This document shows positions 42,181-54,680 of a stretch of 64,000 nucleotides of DNA, piece by piece. Position 1 is the first letter of the stretch. The number at the start of each line of letters is the position of its first letter. The notes below the pieces were generated by a model that saw only the letters and a program-made list of their open reading frames with translations, did not search any database and was not told where the DNA came from. This DNA is from Glebionis coronaria (Eukaryota > Streptophyta > Magnoliopsida > Asterales > Asteraceae): contig CM046879.1 of NCBI GenBank assembly GCA_025667525.1, positions 359,352,752 through 359,416,751 of the forward strand, in the 5' to 3' direction. The position numbers were made by a program, and so were the translations under genes.

Positions 42181-45106
42181 TAAGGTAGGTATTTTTTTTG
42201 TGTGCAATTAAGTTCGTTTCCTCGACTCACTCGAATTGATATCGGATTTAAACGCGGATTAATTGTTCTTGGTAAAAATACTTTGTTTAGTATTTAAAAA
42301 CTAAAAACTATTTAAAATCAATAAAAATTAATTAATCTAATTGATAAGAAAATATTTAATTAAAACTACTTTTAAACTATTAGAAATTATAATTAAACAA
42401 AATTTGACAAAACTATTAAAGACTTATTTAAACTTATTTAAAATAAAACTATTTGAAAACTAATTTAAATTTAAAACTTAAAACTAAATTTTACTCTAAT
42501 TAATTTTAAACTAAAAACTTTTAATGAAATCTATGTAAAACTATTTTTAAATAAGACTAAATTAATTAAAACTAATCTTAAAAACTAATTTTAAAAACAA
42601 TTTAAATTTTAAAGTAATTAAAATATTTTGTTTGTTTTTATTTTTTTTTTGAAACTTAATAAAAGTAAATATAAAAACTAATAATTAATCTTAAAATTAA
42701 AACTTGCAAATAAATTTATGTAAATAAACTGACAGCTAAAAGGATGCTATATTAATCAATGAAGCTGAATTCAAACAAAATCTAATAGCTGGACCAAATG
42801 GTTAGCATGTTGGGCCCATGACCAGAAGGTCAGGGGTTCGAATCCAGTGGAGGACGAATAATTGATGAATATTTTTTTGTGCGACAGATTTGAATACTCA
42901 GACCAATTGGGTCTGAGTTTTTAAGCAGCTAATAATTAACAAACAAAACACAAATAAGCACTCTAAACCAATCAGCAAATAAGCATATATAGATTATAAC
43001 AGAAAAAAATGAGTAGATCTAATATCAAATTATCAAAATAAGCAAAGTGGACTATATCAGCTAAGTAAAACAAAACTAAAAATCAGCAGCCTATCAAAAC
43101 TAAATAAGCACCTAACTTAAACAGATAATAAGCAGACGATTCTAAAACTAAAAATAAGCGAAAATAAACTTATGAACCAGCAGATTTAAACAAGCCAAAT
43201 CTAACACATGTTAATAACAAGATCCAAAATATCAGCACTAATTCATAAATCAGTAAAACTAAATAGTATGTAAAATAGTTAAGTAGACTATAGCAAAACG
43301 AAACAAAACAGATACCAAATCAGATAAACATAATATCCAAATAAGAAAAACAGGCAGGTCTAAACAAGCTAAATAAACTAATTATACTAAGCAGATCCAA
43401 ACAAACTCAAATCCAAAAACAACTTAACTACACAAGCAGATTACTCAAATAAAACTCAAAACAGTAAAATCAACTAAACTAATAACAACAGATAAAACTA
43501 TATTACTCTAAAACTTAAAAATAAAAGAAAGTAAGACCTGATGATGAAAACCTTTGGGAAGAAGGGTGAGCGCTGAGCCCCCTTTTTAATTAAACCGAAA
43601 CAACACATTTAACCAAATGTCATCATCATCATCGAAAAATCAATACCAGAAAACAATCTATTCTCGAACCACGAACAATAAACCAAACGAACCAATAATC
43701 TTATTCGAACCTCTTTTATAAAACTTCCCAGTAGGGGAAGTTTATTAAACACTTTTCATTTTTAATATTTATTAATTAAAACAAATTAAAGATTAAATTG
43801 CAATAAACTTAAATAAAATAAAATGGGACAAGATTAAACTGAAAATAAAATTTTATTAATAATAGAAATTCATTACAATACTTTTTGAAAGAAAAATACA
43901 ATTAATCTAAATCTATTTTTGTAGAAATAAAATTAAAAATAAAAATAAAAATGGCACCCGAATTACAGATTTGATGGGGGGTTTTATAGGGAAACCCTAA
44001 CTTCTTCTTGATGAACTTGGTGAGCAAGGAAATCAATCTCAACCGCTCTTTTCTTCTCCTCTCTTCTCTTTCTTGATCAAACGGTTGTGGATGGTTTTTC
44101 AGTCACATGGATTGCCAGCATGGAATTAATTGTGCTAGTTGTGTTTCCTTGAGGCTGAGTTGTCCGCCAATGATTAGATGATTGGTGATTGATGCGTTGT
44201 ATGAGCCAATCAAAACAAGGCAGGGAGCCACGTAGATGAGGACCACATCATGTTCATCTCTTAAATAAGGGGGAATTAATTCCCAATCGTGTGAATCACA
44301 CGATTTAAGCAAAAGCCCAAATTTTCTTTGATGTAATTTAGTGATTAGGGTTTTGGGGAATAGTAACTAGGGTAAAAAAAATGTGTCTGGTTATTCGTTT
44401 GTGAGAGAGAGAGAGTTTAGGGATAGGGGTGAGTTTTTTTCTTGTTTGTATCGACAATGTGTGAGTGGGTGAAAGTAAATAAAACGTGTTGTGTGAGTTG
44501 GTGAGAGTTGACCAAATAACAAGTGAATAAAATTCACTTTCACCGTTTCTTCCTTTATTTTGTAAATGGGCTTTGAGTCCAACACTTCTCAAATGTAAAC
44601 AAAATACTCCAAGTCGTCTCACCTTTTGGGCTTGACTTGGAATTGGACCCAAAATACAAAATTCCATCCGTTTATTATTGTATTTGGGCTTGAATTGGGC
44701 TTAATCTCCAAAAGCTAATAATATATCCTCTCAGATGGGCTTTTGAGCCCATCAATCATAAGTGGGACACACTAGCCCGATAAACTTAATCTAAGATTAA
44801 ATCCGCTAAAACGAGCTTGAATTCGGCTTTGATGATCATTTCTTCAAAGTCGTGTCGATTTTGCCGGTTTTCGTGATCTTCGGTTCACTTTTGGTTCTTT
44901 GACTTTGTCTTTGTCTCTTTCTTGGATTTTTCTTCAACATTTGACCGTGAAATTCCGTTTTTTCTTTCCTTTTGATGTTTTGTACCTATTTCACACAAAA
45001 ACACAAAACCACGCGTAATTTCGACTTTTACGATATTAAACACATGATTAGGTCTTGTTTTTCCTTGATTTTAGTGGTAAAAGGATAAGTGTTTACACAC
45101 TTATTA
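42181..45106 (-). repeat. Element D 5' LTR, 2926 bp
   Basis: Partner of 21646-24553. Begins TAAGGTAGG and ends CTTATTA on the plus strand, with CACAC at 45107-45111 outside. Contains SINE-like copy 2. No coding signal. Confidence 0.87.
42789..42922 (+). mobile_element. tRNA-derived SINE-like unit inside D LTR (copy 2)
   Basis: Same unit as 22249-22382 with a few substitutions. The B box GGTTCGAATCC at 42835-42845 and the terminal hairpin with T-run are intact. Confidence 0.65.
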
Positions 45107-45111
45107 CACAC
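45107..45111. repeat. Right target duplication of element D (CACAC)
   Basis: Matches 21641-21645. One of the two copies is original C LTR sequence. Confidence 0.75.
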
Positions 45112-46308
45112 CAATGTGAGTTCATAGCCTCGTACTCTTTTAAATGTTTTATGAAGTATTTTATAAACCCGCGAGGGAGATAACATGCTAGTTTGATAAA
45201 AATAGAACACAAGTAGTCCCGATTATATGCTTATTGATATGGACCCGAATGATTATATGACCCAATGAATGAAATGAAATGGATTATTATTAGTTAGGTT
45301 ATGTCACAAAAAGTCCCATTAGCATGAATTGTGAACTACCGAGATTTGGTAGACGCTTATGCATATAATAGTACTATTTGGGGAAGATCACCCCAGTTCG
45401 CGCCTTGACGGTTGATCCCCGCCGTGCCACATTGATTGGTAAGCGAATTTATGTATGAGAGGATTTATATAAGCGTGATTATTGTGACGACACGCTGTTT
45501 TAGATGGGCAAATGAATTCCGGGCTAGCTACCCGAAATATATTATAGAAAGGTAACAATGTCATGCGGCTTGTAATAATCCGACAATAATAATGATAAAG
45601 GTAACACTGAGGCTACAGTCTCAGGAATATTGTATGATAAATGATTTGAATTACAATATATTGCCTGACTAGCAATATGCGGTCTTATTTATTTTATACC
45701 TGTGTTCTGGTTTTACATAACTGTTATATATAACGGTTTTTACTATACTTTAAAGAACGTTATAAAACCTATTGTATGATTTACGACAATGGTTCGTATA
45801 ATGGTTTTGAAGGCAAAGGCCTATATTATGATTTACGACAATGATTCGTATCAAATGCTTAAGGCCTATGTTATGATTTACGACAATGATTCGTATAAAA
45901 TGTTTTTGGCCTATGTTATGGTCTATGACAAAGAATTATACAAAAATGTTTTTCGGTAATGATTTTATACCGGTTTTATGATTAATGGTTATTATTAAAC
46001 TCTATGGACTCGCTTAGCGTTTCGCTGACTTTTAACATGTTTTATCTCAGTTACTTGAAGATAATTCTCGGGAAGAAGACAAGAATTTATGGCCCGCATT
46101 CAAATAAAAATTTCCATTCAAATGTTTTGTAAATTTGTATGACATATTATGACCTGAGGACCTATGTAATTTGATATTTATGAATGGAAAATGCTTTATT
46201 ATTATACGGTGCGATTTTTAAGCGTTGTCTATGATTTGAGTAATGTGTTATCCCGTAACACCAACGACTCTTCCGTAAATTGAATTATGAATATTTGGGG
46301 GTGTTACA
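45112..46308 (+). repeat. Element C 3' LTR, second part
   Basis: Continues 19353-21645 after the D insertion and ends GGGGGTGTTACA. Its last roughly 690 bp match 13123-13796. The short internal repeat 'ATTTACGACAATG.TTCGTAT' (three copies at about 45780-45900) occurs in both LTRs. Confidence 0.88.
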
Positions 46309-46721
46309 GTTTTACATAAAAAAATTACCACCCGCGGCGGCATTAAGATAATCTCTCTCATGATCGTTCAATCCATTGTAAAACGTGTCAATTTGATGCA
46401 AGTCGGAAAAAACATGATGAGGACACTCGTGCAACATTTCCTTAAACCGATTCCAAGCCGTACAAAAACTCTCATTAAATTCTTGTGAAAATTTTGAAAT
46501 CTCGTTTTTCAAATGCATAATTTTAGAGGACACGTTAAATTGGTTCACAAATTTTGAAACGAGATCCTTCCACGTCAATATAGAATTGGGTGGCTCTTTC
46601 TCTAACCAAATTTTAGCGGGCCCAGCTAAGGAATACGGAAAAAGCATCATCTTAATCGAGTCGTTAGCAACGTCCTTAAACTTGCAAGTGGGGGTAAGAC
46701 GATTGAATTGGCGGATATTTT
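46309..46721 (-). pseudogene. Element F: Athila-like gag fragment
   Basis: On the minus strand this reads as the central part of an Athila-type Gag. FNRLTP near the right end is followed by MMLFPYSLAGPAKIWLEKEPP, the LTWKDLVSKFVNQF segment, HLKNEISKF, and finally NAAAGGNFF at 46312-46340. This is the same domain as in element D's Gag (LFPFSLEGQARIWL...; NSVAGGN) but clearly a different family. Both ends are cut, by element C on the left and element G on the right, and no LTR of F is visible. The right boundary is uncertain by about 15 bp. Confidence 0.85.
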
Positions 46722-46735
46722 TGGGAATCTAAGTT

Positions 46736-47463
46736 TGTTAGATTCCCTGTATCATAGATTTAAACACAAATCAAGCTGTTAGATAGTAACTTGCCTGCGC
46801 CTAGGAGGCAGGCAAGTATCGCAAGACTCACAGAGATCTATGTCTATTTGAGCAACCTCAGAGGAGTCCATGTCAGAGACATTGTCAAGGAAGTCGAAGA
46901 TTACTTGAAGACATACTCATTGGCTGTGATGGATAACAACCATGATGTATCAGGGACTCTGAGGGGTTGAGGGTTAACAGGGGTGGCAATACCCTGTTAA
47001 CACTCAGCACACTTTGGACATACCTTAGTGTGTACGAGACTATGAAGAAAAGGGAAACTATGTCAGCTCTGTTTTCCTAAAGCATTGTGGCAGACTACCA
47101 AGAATAGAAGAGCATCTTGTGACAGAGGTCTGACAAGTGTCTGCCTAGCGCAGTCACCATCACCCAGAACTTAGAGTCAACCTCGTACCACTATAAATAG
47201 GTTATGTAGCCTAGCATTAAAGTTTAACACTTTGATAGAATTCTCACATTAATGCTTAGAACTTATAGAACCAAACAGCTGCGACTTGGTTCATAAATTA
47301 GGGTTTAGTTTGTTGAAAGTGTGCACAACACATTGTCATCAAACGGTGTTATCCATAACACTTGTAATTCTTTATTATACAATAATAAGTATTACGTTTG
47401 AAAAGTAATTACTTTTGTTGATTAGTTAAGTTTATATTTCTTAGCATAGTTTAGGGACTTTCA
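46736..47463 (+). repeat. Element G 5' LTR, about 728 bp
   Basis: Likely begins TGTTAGATTCCC and ends GGGACTTTCA, just before the primer site. An inverted repeat (GGGAATCTAA / TTAGATTCCC, 5-nt loop) straddles the start at 46723-46747, so the exact edge is uncertain. No 3' partner is in the window. It contains a strong TATA box. Confidence 0.72.
47191..47200 (+). promoter_or_regulatory. TATA box in G LTR
   Basis: CTATAAATAG, about 270 bp before the LTR end; a start site would be expected near 47225-47235. Confidence 0.65.
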
Positions 47464-47465
47464 AT

Positions 47466-47477
47466 TGGTATCAGAGC
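47466..47477 (+). promoter_or_regulatory. Element G primer binding site (initiator tRNA-Met)
   Basis: Perfect TGGTATCAGAGC two bases after the LTR end. Confidence 0.92.
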
Positions 47478-47536
47478 GGTGTTTGATATTAAAACCTTCA
47501 TAAACATCGTTCTAAGTTTTATAATCAAGATCCACC

Positions 47537-49333
47537 ATGCCGGAAACAAACAATGCACCACCGTCTTCTGGGAACAACAACAATGCACCACCAACTTCAC
47601 CAAGACTCACTCCTCCACCTCCAAATGAAGATGATCTACCTCAACTTCTTGACTCAAGAGGCATATCTCATGTCACCAATGTACCAGTCTTTGATGAAGA
47701 AGATTTTGCTAGTTGGAAGAGTCAATTCCTCGTGTATCTCGACGGACTTGAACCATTTCTTCTAGAAATTCTAGACAATGGACCTTATGTTCCCATGGCG
47801 CTCACCTCTACTGATGAGAATCTTCTTCCCAAACCTCTCAAGCAGTGGACTCCAGCTGATAGGAAATTGGCAAACCAAGACAAACGTCTCAAGAGCATCA
47901 TCATATCCTGTCTTCCCAAACACATCATGAAGTCTGTAATTCAGTGTCCCACAGCCAAACAAATGTGGACAAACCTTATCCTTGGTCATGAAGGACCCTC
48001 TGAAACCAGAGAAACCAAGATTCAGGCACTCAGACTTTAGTTCAATGCTTTCAAGGCACTTGAAGGTGAAAAGGTTCAACAAACATATACAAGGCTGAAG
48101 ATTCTTCTCATGACCTTGCTATGAATGACGTCAACATTGGTCAAGCTGAAATTAATGCCACATTTTTCAACAGCCTTCCAAGAAAATGGTTGAGTATGAA
48201 TCAGACTCAGAGAGCCAATAACTCAATCAAGAATGACACCTTAGCTCAGCTTTATGGAAAGTACAATTATGAAGAAGGGCTGATTGATACCATATACAAA
48301 TCAGAGACTGAAAGATTTGAAGTTCAGGGAGGAACTTCCAAAGCTTTGATTTCTACCCCACACCCTCATGACAGCGACTCTGATGTTGAAGAAGACACAC
48401 ACAGCAGGCAAGAGTTCTTGACAGACCTTAATGCTGAATTTCATGAAATAGCCTTGCTAGATAATCAAAGGAGATTCTACAAAAAATCAGGGAGACTAGG
48501 ATCAGCTAGCAAACAAACCGACAAATCAAAAGAAACTTTCTTTGCCTGTGGAAAACTTGGACACTTTCAAAAAGATTGTCCTTCCATAAAGACATCCTCA
48601 CCTTCTTATCCATCATCTTCCACCAAACCTTACAAGTTCAAATCACAACACAACAACTCATCTCACCAATTCAAATCCTCAGACAATGAGAAGAAGGATT
48701 ACAAGAACAAGTATAAGGCACTTAAAGCTGAGTTAGAACATATGAATTTGAAGCTTGAAGCTTTGTCTAAGAAGAAAGCGGGTGATAAAAAGACAGAGAA
48801 AGGGTTGGTAGCTAAAGCGTATGATTGGAATGATGAGCCGCTGAATTCAGATAAGGAAGATACTACTAGAGTCAGGGCTTTCATGGCAATAGCTGAGGAT
48901 GAACCAAGTGTTGGGAAAGGAGATGCAAGATCAGGACAATGGGTTGACATCACAATGAAAAAGGTACACAGGCTTTTATCTATGTCTGAAAGTGATGAAC
49001 GCAAACATGTCCTTGATTACACCATTGTTGATTTACACTTCGTTGAGGAACAAAGAAAGAACTTGCTTGATAAGTTTCACTCTGTTAAACATGAACTGTT
49101 AACTACTAGGGCTGAATGTGAAACTCTCAAACAGGTTTACTTAGAAAAGATATCTCTTCAAAACAAAGTTAATAGGTTAACCTTGAAGAATAGTGCCTTA
49201 AATGATCAAGTATCTGAATTAAATAAGGTTATAGAAAAATGGTTGTGCAGTAGGTTCACTATAGATGAATTGCTTAATAATGAACTACCTGCTGATATTA
49301 AAAGGGATATCTCTGCCAAGAAAAATAAGTTGA
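47537..49333 (+). pseudogene. Copia Gag (UBN2-type), element G, broken
   Basis: Starts with ATG at 47537. The first piece (47537-48040) carries the Gag head DEEDFASWKSQFLVYLDG and the LKSIIISCLP segment. It stops at TAG 48038-48040, where relatives have a sense codon before FNAFKALEG. A one-base loss near 48105 then shifts the frame, and 48121 onward continues with INATFFNSLPRKWLSMNQTQ, YGKYNYEEGLID and a zinc knuckle at about 48537-48579. The first Cys of the knuckle is replaced by Phe (FFACGKLGHFQKDC). A coiled-coil-like Lys/Glu-rich stretch (about 48680-49330) follows. Coding sequence ends at 49333 where H inserted. The visible ORF continuing to 49551 is H LTR sequence. Confidence 0.85.
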
Positions 49334-49826
49334 TGTTAGGAATAAAATGTAGCCAATATACTTGGACGCTGACAAGAGCAATCTGGACGTTGTTGGGAAG
49401 AAATCAAGCGTTGATAGAACAAGCGTTTACAGGAAGAAGTCAAGCGTTGATAAGAAGAAGTCAAGCACTGATAGAAGACTTAGTCTACACGTATTATGTT
49501 TCTAGTAAAGATATGATCGACAATGTATTTCTTATGTTTATCTTTACCTAAAATAGCTGATTTGTAGACTCTTGTACAAGGCTCCTTAATCTATAAAAGG
49601 AGGCCTTTAGGTTTAAGTTTAATATACGTTTTCACACTTTCATTGTATGCAAGTTTGTTTTATCAATCAAAGTGAAAGTTTGGTTTACATTGTTTGTGTG
49701 TTCTTGTTTGAGTATTAATTCCGCATAATACTTAAATTGTTTCATACACAACAAAGTTTCTCTACGTGTTTAACTTGATTTAATCTCGTTTACACAAGCT
49801 AAATCGATCTAAGTTTGGGATCAACA
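49334..49826 (+). repeat. Element H 5' LTR, about 493 bp
   Basis: Probably starts TGTTAGGAATAAA and ends GGATCAACA; a start at TGTTGGGAAG (49390) is possible. Its head contains four or five copies of the CGYTGA(C/T)A motif that recurs through the element. No partner in the window. Confidence 0.7.
49591..49600 (+). promoter_or_regulatory. TATA box in H LTR
   Basis: CTATAAAAGG, about 230 bp before the LTR end, followed by a pyrimidine-rich stretch suited to initiation. Confidence 0.68.
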
Positions 49827-49828
49827 AG

Positions 49829-49840
49829 TGGTACCAGAGC
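49829..49840 (+). promoter_or_regulatory. Element H primer binding site (tRNA-Met-like)
   Basis: TGGTACCAGAGC, one mismatch from the standard TGGTATCAGAGC. Confidence 0.85.
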
Positions 49841-49879
49841 CTGGTTGAGAAACTTTGATCAAGAAACCTTAAAAACAAC

Positions 49880-52275
49880 ATGTCTACTCTAGAGTTAAAC
49901 TCCTCCTCCTCCTCAACCCCCAACATCAAGATTCCCATGCTAGACCCAGACAATTTTGAGCTGTGGAAGTTTAATTTTGAACAATATCTTCAAATCCATG
50001 ACTACACCCTATGGGAAATTATTGAATATGGAAACACATTCAATAAGGCTGGCAAGATTGCAGCTGCTATCTTGTCAAGATCAACTCAAGGCTCTACTAA
50101 AGAGGATCGAAAAGAAAAACCTGATGATGGTAGAGCTGTCTCAGCTGAGGACATAGCAAAGAGAAGGAATGACATGAAAACCCTAAGCATTCTCAAACTC
50201 TCTTTGGGACAAGCCAATCAGCACAAATATAGAAGCTATGAGTCTGCAAAAGATCTCTAGGCAGCCCTTGAAGTTGCTTATGGTCGTAATGTTGATACTG
50301 TACAAGAGAAAAAGAAGCAACTCTTGCATGAGTATGCTTTTTTTAAAGCTCAACCCAATGAAAAGCTAAGTCGAGTGAGAAGCAGACTTCTTGACATTAC
50401 AAGCAAGCTGTCCTTTATGAGAACAGTGCTTGGTGATGTTGATATCATCACCACTTTTCTTAAAAGTCTTGGTGATGCATGGAAGATTGAAGCAAGATCT
50501 ATAATTGCTAATAATACTCACAAAAGTTCTACTTTTGATGATGTTTACAATAAACTAAGGCTGGTAGAGAATGAAATTCTTTTGGATCAAGGAAGCAAGT
50601 ATACCAATGGAAATATGGCCTTCTTCTCACATAGTGAAGGTCAATTTGATCAAAAGGAGTCATACATGCACCCCGTTATTGGATCAACTTGTGTCAACGA
50701 TGGCTCAAGCCTTGTCAATGCCTCACATTCAGACGCTGACACATAGAATGTTGACTCTCCAAGAGTCAAGCCTGCTGGTATTGATCTAGATACTGTTTAT
50801 GCATACATTGCTTCATTGCCCAATGGTTCAGTGATTACATGTGAGGACCTTGAGCAAATTAGTGATGAGCAAATTAGTGAGGAGATGGACATAAAGTGGA
50901 ATATGGCTCTTGCAAGTATAAGAGCAAATAGATGGAATCGAAGATTCAAGAAGAAGATGACTTTTAATGCTAAGGACACTGCTGGATTTGACAAATCCAA
51001 GGTTGAGTGTTATAATTGTCATCGAATGGGACACTTTATGAGAGAATGCAGATCTCCAAGAAGATTTGATGCTGGAAAACCCTCAAGCCAAATCATCAAG
51101 GCTAAAGATTCCAAAGCTATGGTTGCCATGCAAGACATTGATGGTATTAGCTAGGATTGGAGCTATTTGGCCAAGGACGAGGAAGAGAACAAAGCTTTGG
51201 TTGCAGAAAAGGAAGAAGAAGAGCATGTTCACTATGCTCTTATGGCACACTCTTCATCTTCATCAGACAATGAGGTATATGATGATGCATTTTGTAGTAA
51301 GGGTTGTCGTCTGAACACTGAAAAACTTAACAAAGAAGTTTTAAAATTGACAACAGATGTGGTTAATGAAAGATGCAAGTTATCTAACTATCAACTTGCT
51401 CTTACTTAAACTGAAAAGACTGTAGCTTAGTATAAGAAAATGGAGTTTGACCTAAAAGATCAAATCAACATTTTAACTCATGATTTAAATGCTAGTATTG
51501 AGGTTAGAAACATCATGGAGAGAGCCAATGGTGCTTTACAGGCTAAGTTAGATGAGGCTATCAAAAATAAAGATAATGTAGATCTTAAAATTCAGAGATT
51601 TGATAAAGCCTCACAAACCCTAGAAAAATGTGTTAGTGAACAAAGAGATTCTAGGGATATGACTGGGATTGGGATGAAAGAGTATGTTGGTGTTCCACCA
51701 CTTGCTGGGAACTTCTATGGTGTCCTTAGAAAGGACTTGTCCTGGACTGGTATACCAGAACACCAAGAAGAGGATTTTATTCCTCCACCAAGAGTTCTTA
51801 CACCAGTAGAGGAATACAAGCAGAAGTTGACTGATTTGGACCAATGGAAGAAAGCCAACCCTACCTTGTTTGTTAAGGGTGGCATGCTTAGTGATAGCCC
51901 AAATGAGTCTACACCCATAAAAGTGACAAACCCAACCACTGGCAAGACTGTTGACTTTGGCTTAAACGTTGATAGAAACCTAGTATTAAATATGAAGAAA
52001 TGTATAGAAAACCTAGGTCACCAAAAAGCCAAATTAGTGATAATGGGACAGGTTTCTTTTCTTCTAGACCTAGAGCTATGTCTAGAAAAGCCTGTTATAC
52101 TTGTGAAAGTTTTTCACATTTAGCCTATAACTGTGTCAATGCTTCAAAGGTCAACGCTGATAAAAAGTCAAACACTGTCAAACCCAAACCTTTTGTCCAG
52201 CAAAGTCCACAAGTTGTTAGACCAGCCCCATTCTTTACTAAAGGGTCTAATACTTATGGACAAAGACCTTTTTAG
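49880..52275 (+). pseudogene. Copia Gag with two zinc knuckles (element H), multiple stops
   Basis: Starts ATG at 49880 with the Copia Gag head (PMLDPDNFELWKFNFEQYL). The same frame continues through stops at 50258, 50744, 51152, 51407 and 51428. Two stops replace Trp (TGG to TAG) in segments where relatives have DLWAAL and SWDWSY; others fit Gln codons. Knuckle 1 is CYNCHRMGHFMREC (about 51008-51049). A long coiled-coil-like region follows (51300-51640). The frame shifts near 52020, after which knuckle 2, CYTCESFSHLAYNC (about 52096-52137), is read. Near its end the repeated CGYTGA motif encodes NADK/SVDK-type words. This stretch looks like a spacer between Gag and protease. Confidence 0.85.
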
Positions 52276-52690
52276 AAGACCAATACATGGTCTAATAGAC
52301 AATGGGTTCCTGTAGCAAACCCTAGGTTCAACGCTGATAAGGGTAATTTCAGCGTTGACAAGACCAAATTAAACGCTGACAGGAACGTTGCTAGACCAAA
52401 TAATGGTAAATATTTGCAACCAAAGGGAAAAGGGTCTAAAGCTTCTTCTAGCTTGACATGGAGACCTATGCAAGACCAAAACCCTAATTCAAATGGGATT
52501 TCTATGACCTGTAACAGATTTTTTCAAAGGTCATAACAAAACCAATTGGGGTAAACTGGGTGTTTAATCCAAAAAGGGATGAACAAGGGGTTATCATCAG
52601 GACTAAGTTTGTTCTTGTTGAACAACCAAATGAATCCAAGTCTGCTCAGGCTTGGGTTCCCAAAGAAAACTAATTTGTTTTCTTTATGTG
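52276..52690 (+). other. Gag-protease spacer of element H, frame-shifting
   Basis: Continuation of the polyprotein in broken frames; it includes RFNADKGNFSVDKTKLNADR from three copies of the dispersed motif (52332, 52353, 52374). No catalytic domain. Confidence 0.6.
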
Positions 52691-54680
52691 CAGGGCATTC
52701 AAAAGCATGTTAATGATTATGGCTATTGGGATAGTGGATGATCTAGGCACATGACGGGGAAGGAAGATTATCTGACAAATTTTATCCCCATTAAAGATGG
52801 TGACAGAGTGTACTTTGGAGGTGGATATGGAACTATCACTGGCAAAGGCACTCTTCTCACCAACAATTTACGTTTTGAAAACGTGTTTCTGGTAAAAGAA
52901 CTTGACTATAATCTGTTTAGTGTATCATAGGTTTGTGATTACAAAAATAAGGTTCTTTTCACTGATACTGAATGCTTGGTGTTGAGCAAAGATTTTAAAA
53001 TACCAGATGAAAAATTCATTGATTATAGAACACCTAGGCATAAGGACATTTATAATATGAATCTTAATGGAATTAGGATGAATAATAATTTTTCATGTCT
53101 ATATGCTAAGGCTTCAGTAGATGAAAGGAATCTTTGGCACAGAAGATTAGGGCACATTAATTTTAAGAATATAAATAGGCTTGTGAGACATGGTTTAGTT
53201 GATGGTTTGCCTAAAAAGTCTTTCAAAAATGACCATTCTTGTGTTGCTTGCCTCAAAGGCAAACATCATAAGGTCTCCTTTAAGTCTAAACCAGTGCACT
53301 CTAGTTCTAAACCACTTCACTTGCTGCATATGGACTTGTTTGGTCCAACTAATATAGAAAGCTTAAATGGTAAATCTTACTGTTTTGTCATCACTGATGA
53401 TTTTTCTAGATTTACTTGGACTTTCTTTTTAGCTTTGAAAAGTGACACTGCTGATACTTTGATTAACTTTATTACCCAAATTGAAAAGAAGTCTGGTAAT
53501 GAGGTTAAGATGCTTAGAAGTGACAATGGTGTTGAATTTAGAAATAAGTTATTAGATGAATTTTGTGCCAAGAAAGGGATTACTAGGCAGTTTAGTGTAG
53601 CTAGAACCCCACAACAAAATGGGGTAGCTGAGAGAAAGAATAGAACCCTCATAGAAGCAGCCAGGACTATGTTAGCTGATGCTCACTTTCCCATTGCTTT
53701 TTGGGCTGAGGCTGTGAATACAGCTTGTTATGTTTAGAATAGGGCTTTAGTCAACAAGATCCATAACAAAACACCTTATGAGTTACTTTGGGGCAGGAAA
53801 CCTAATATTGGTTTTCTTAAACCTTTTGGATACCATGTAGTTGTGTTGGATACTAGTGATGCCTTAGGTAAATTTAGTGCTAAAGGTGATGAAGGCTACT
53901 TCATGGGTTATTCTGTGCAGAGTAGAGGATATAGAGTTTACCTTAAGAAAGAAAAACATATACTTTAAAAGGTACATGTTAGGTTTTTAGAGAGTAAACC
54001 TAGTGATCCTGAAAGTGGTCCAAATTGGTTATTTGACTTGGAACCTCTATCTAGGACATTGAATTATATGCCTGTTGCTAATCCAAACATTGTGAAGGTG
54101 ACTTCAAATGTTGTGGAAGAACCAATGGTTGATGTTACAGGTAAACAGGTTGATGAAGAGGTTGGATCACAAGCAGACAAAACAGCACCTATCCTTGAGT
54201 ATGTTACCATTCCCATATGGACAGATGCATTTGCTGCTGTTGCTGCTGCTGGAAAGGAAAAAGGTGGTCCCCAAGTATCACCAGTTGAAAACATGCATGA
54301 TCCTTCAGACGCTGACAAAGGAATTTCTGGCGCTGACAAGACAAATTCAGGCGTTGATGGATCAAACGTTGATAGCTTTGGTTCAGGCGTTGACAGATCT
54401 TTTGACCATCTTTTCTCTTCCAATAATTTTGAACAAGGTGAACCTTCAAACAGAAATGGAGAAGTTCATTCAGATGATGATGGAAGAGAGTCTGAAGAGG
54501 ATATTGGTAACATGGAAGATGAGATTGAGGATAATACACTTATTGAAGGAGGAGTGCTTACTTCTACAATCAAAAATCATCCTCCTTCTCTAATTATTGG
54601 TGATGTAATGACTCATGTGCAAACTAGAAGGTCTCATCAGAATCAAAGTGGATTTATTGCCAATATTCACAAGAGGTTGA
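52691..54680 (+). pseudogene. Copia protease-integrase region (element H), multiple stops
   Basis: The protease active site WDSG (about 52727-52738) is followed at once by TGA (52739) where Copia proteases have Cys, then SRHMTG. Stop TAG at 52928. A GAG-pre-integrase domain with H-X4-H...CX2C zinc binding (WHRRLGH...CVACLKGKHHK) lies at about 53130-53270. The integrase core has DLFGP, DDFSRFTW, RSDNGVEF and QNGVAERKNRT with the D-D-E residues intact. Stop TAG at 53735 (a Gln position) and TAA at 53966. After about 54040 comes an acidic linker with five CGYTGA repeats (54310-54390). The frame shifts near 54670. Enzyme motifs are conserved; only stops and shifts kill it. Confidence 0.9.

Larger units (their letters stand above)
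21646..45106 (-). mobile_element. Element D: Athila-like non-autonomous LTR element (Gag-protease only)
   Basis: LTRs at 21646-24553 and 42181-45106 flank an interior that element E splits. On the minus strand the order is 5' LTR (right), tRNA-Asp-type primer site at 42160-42177, leader, gag-protease ORF (41437-38192), a short non-coding region, E insertion, 1.6 kb of non-coding interior, polypurine tract at 24554-24567, 3' LTR (left). A 5-bp CACAC duplication flanks it. No RT, RNase H or integrase was found in the roughly 6 kb of its own interior, so it would need enzymes from another element. By eye its LTRs are about 96-97% alike, older than those of E, which fits the nesting. Confidence 0.88.
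46736..49333 (+). mobile_element. Element G: 5' part of a Ty1/Copia element
   Basis: 5' LTR, tRNA-Met primer site and gag are present. The rest of G was pushed beyond the window by insertion of H (and B within H). The Gag type is one I recall from SIRE/Maximus-like Copia elements of Asteraceae. The left boundary is approximate (46722 or 46736). Confidence 0.8.
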
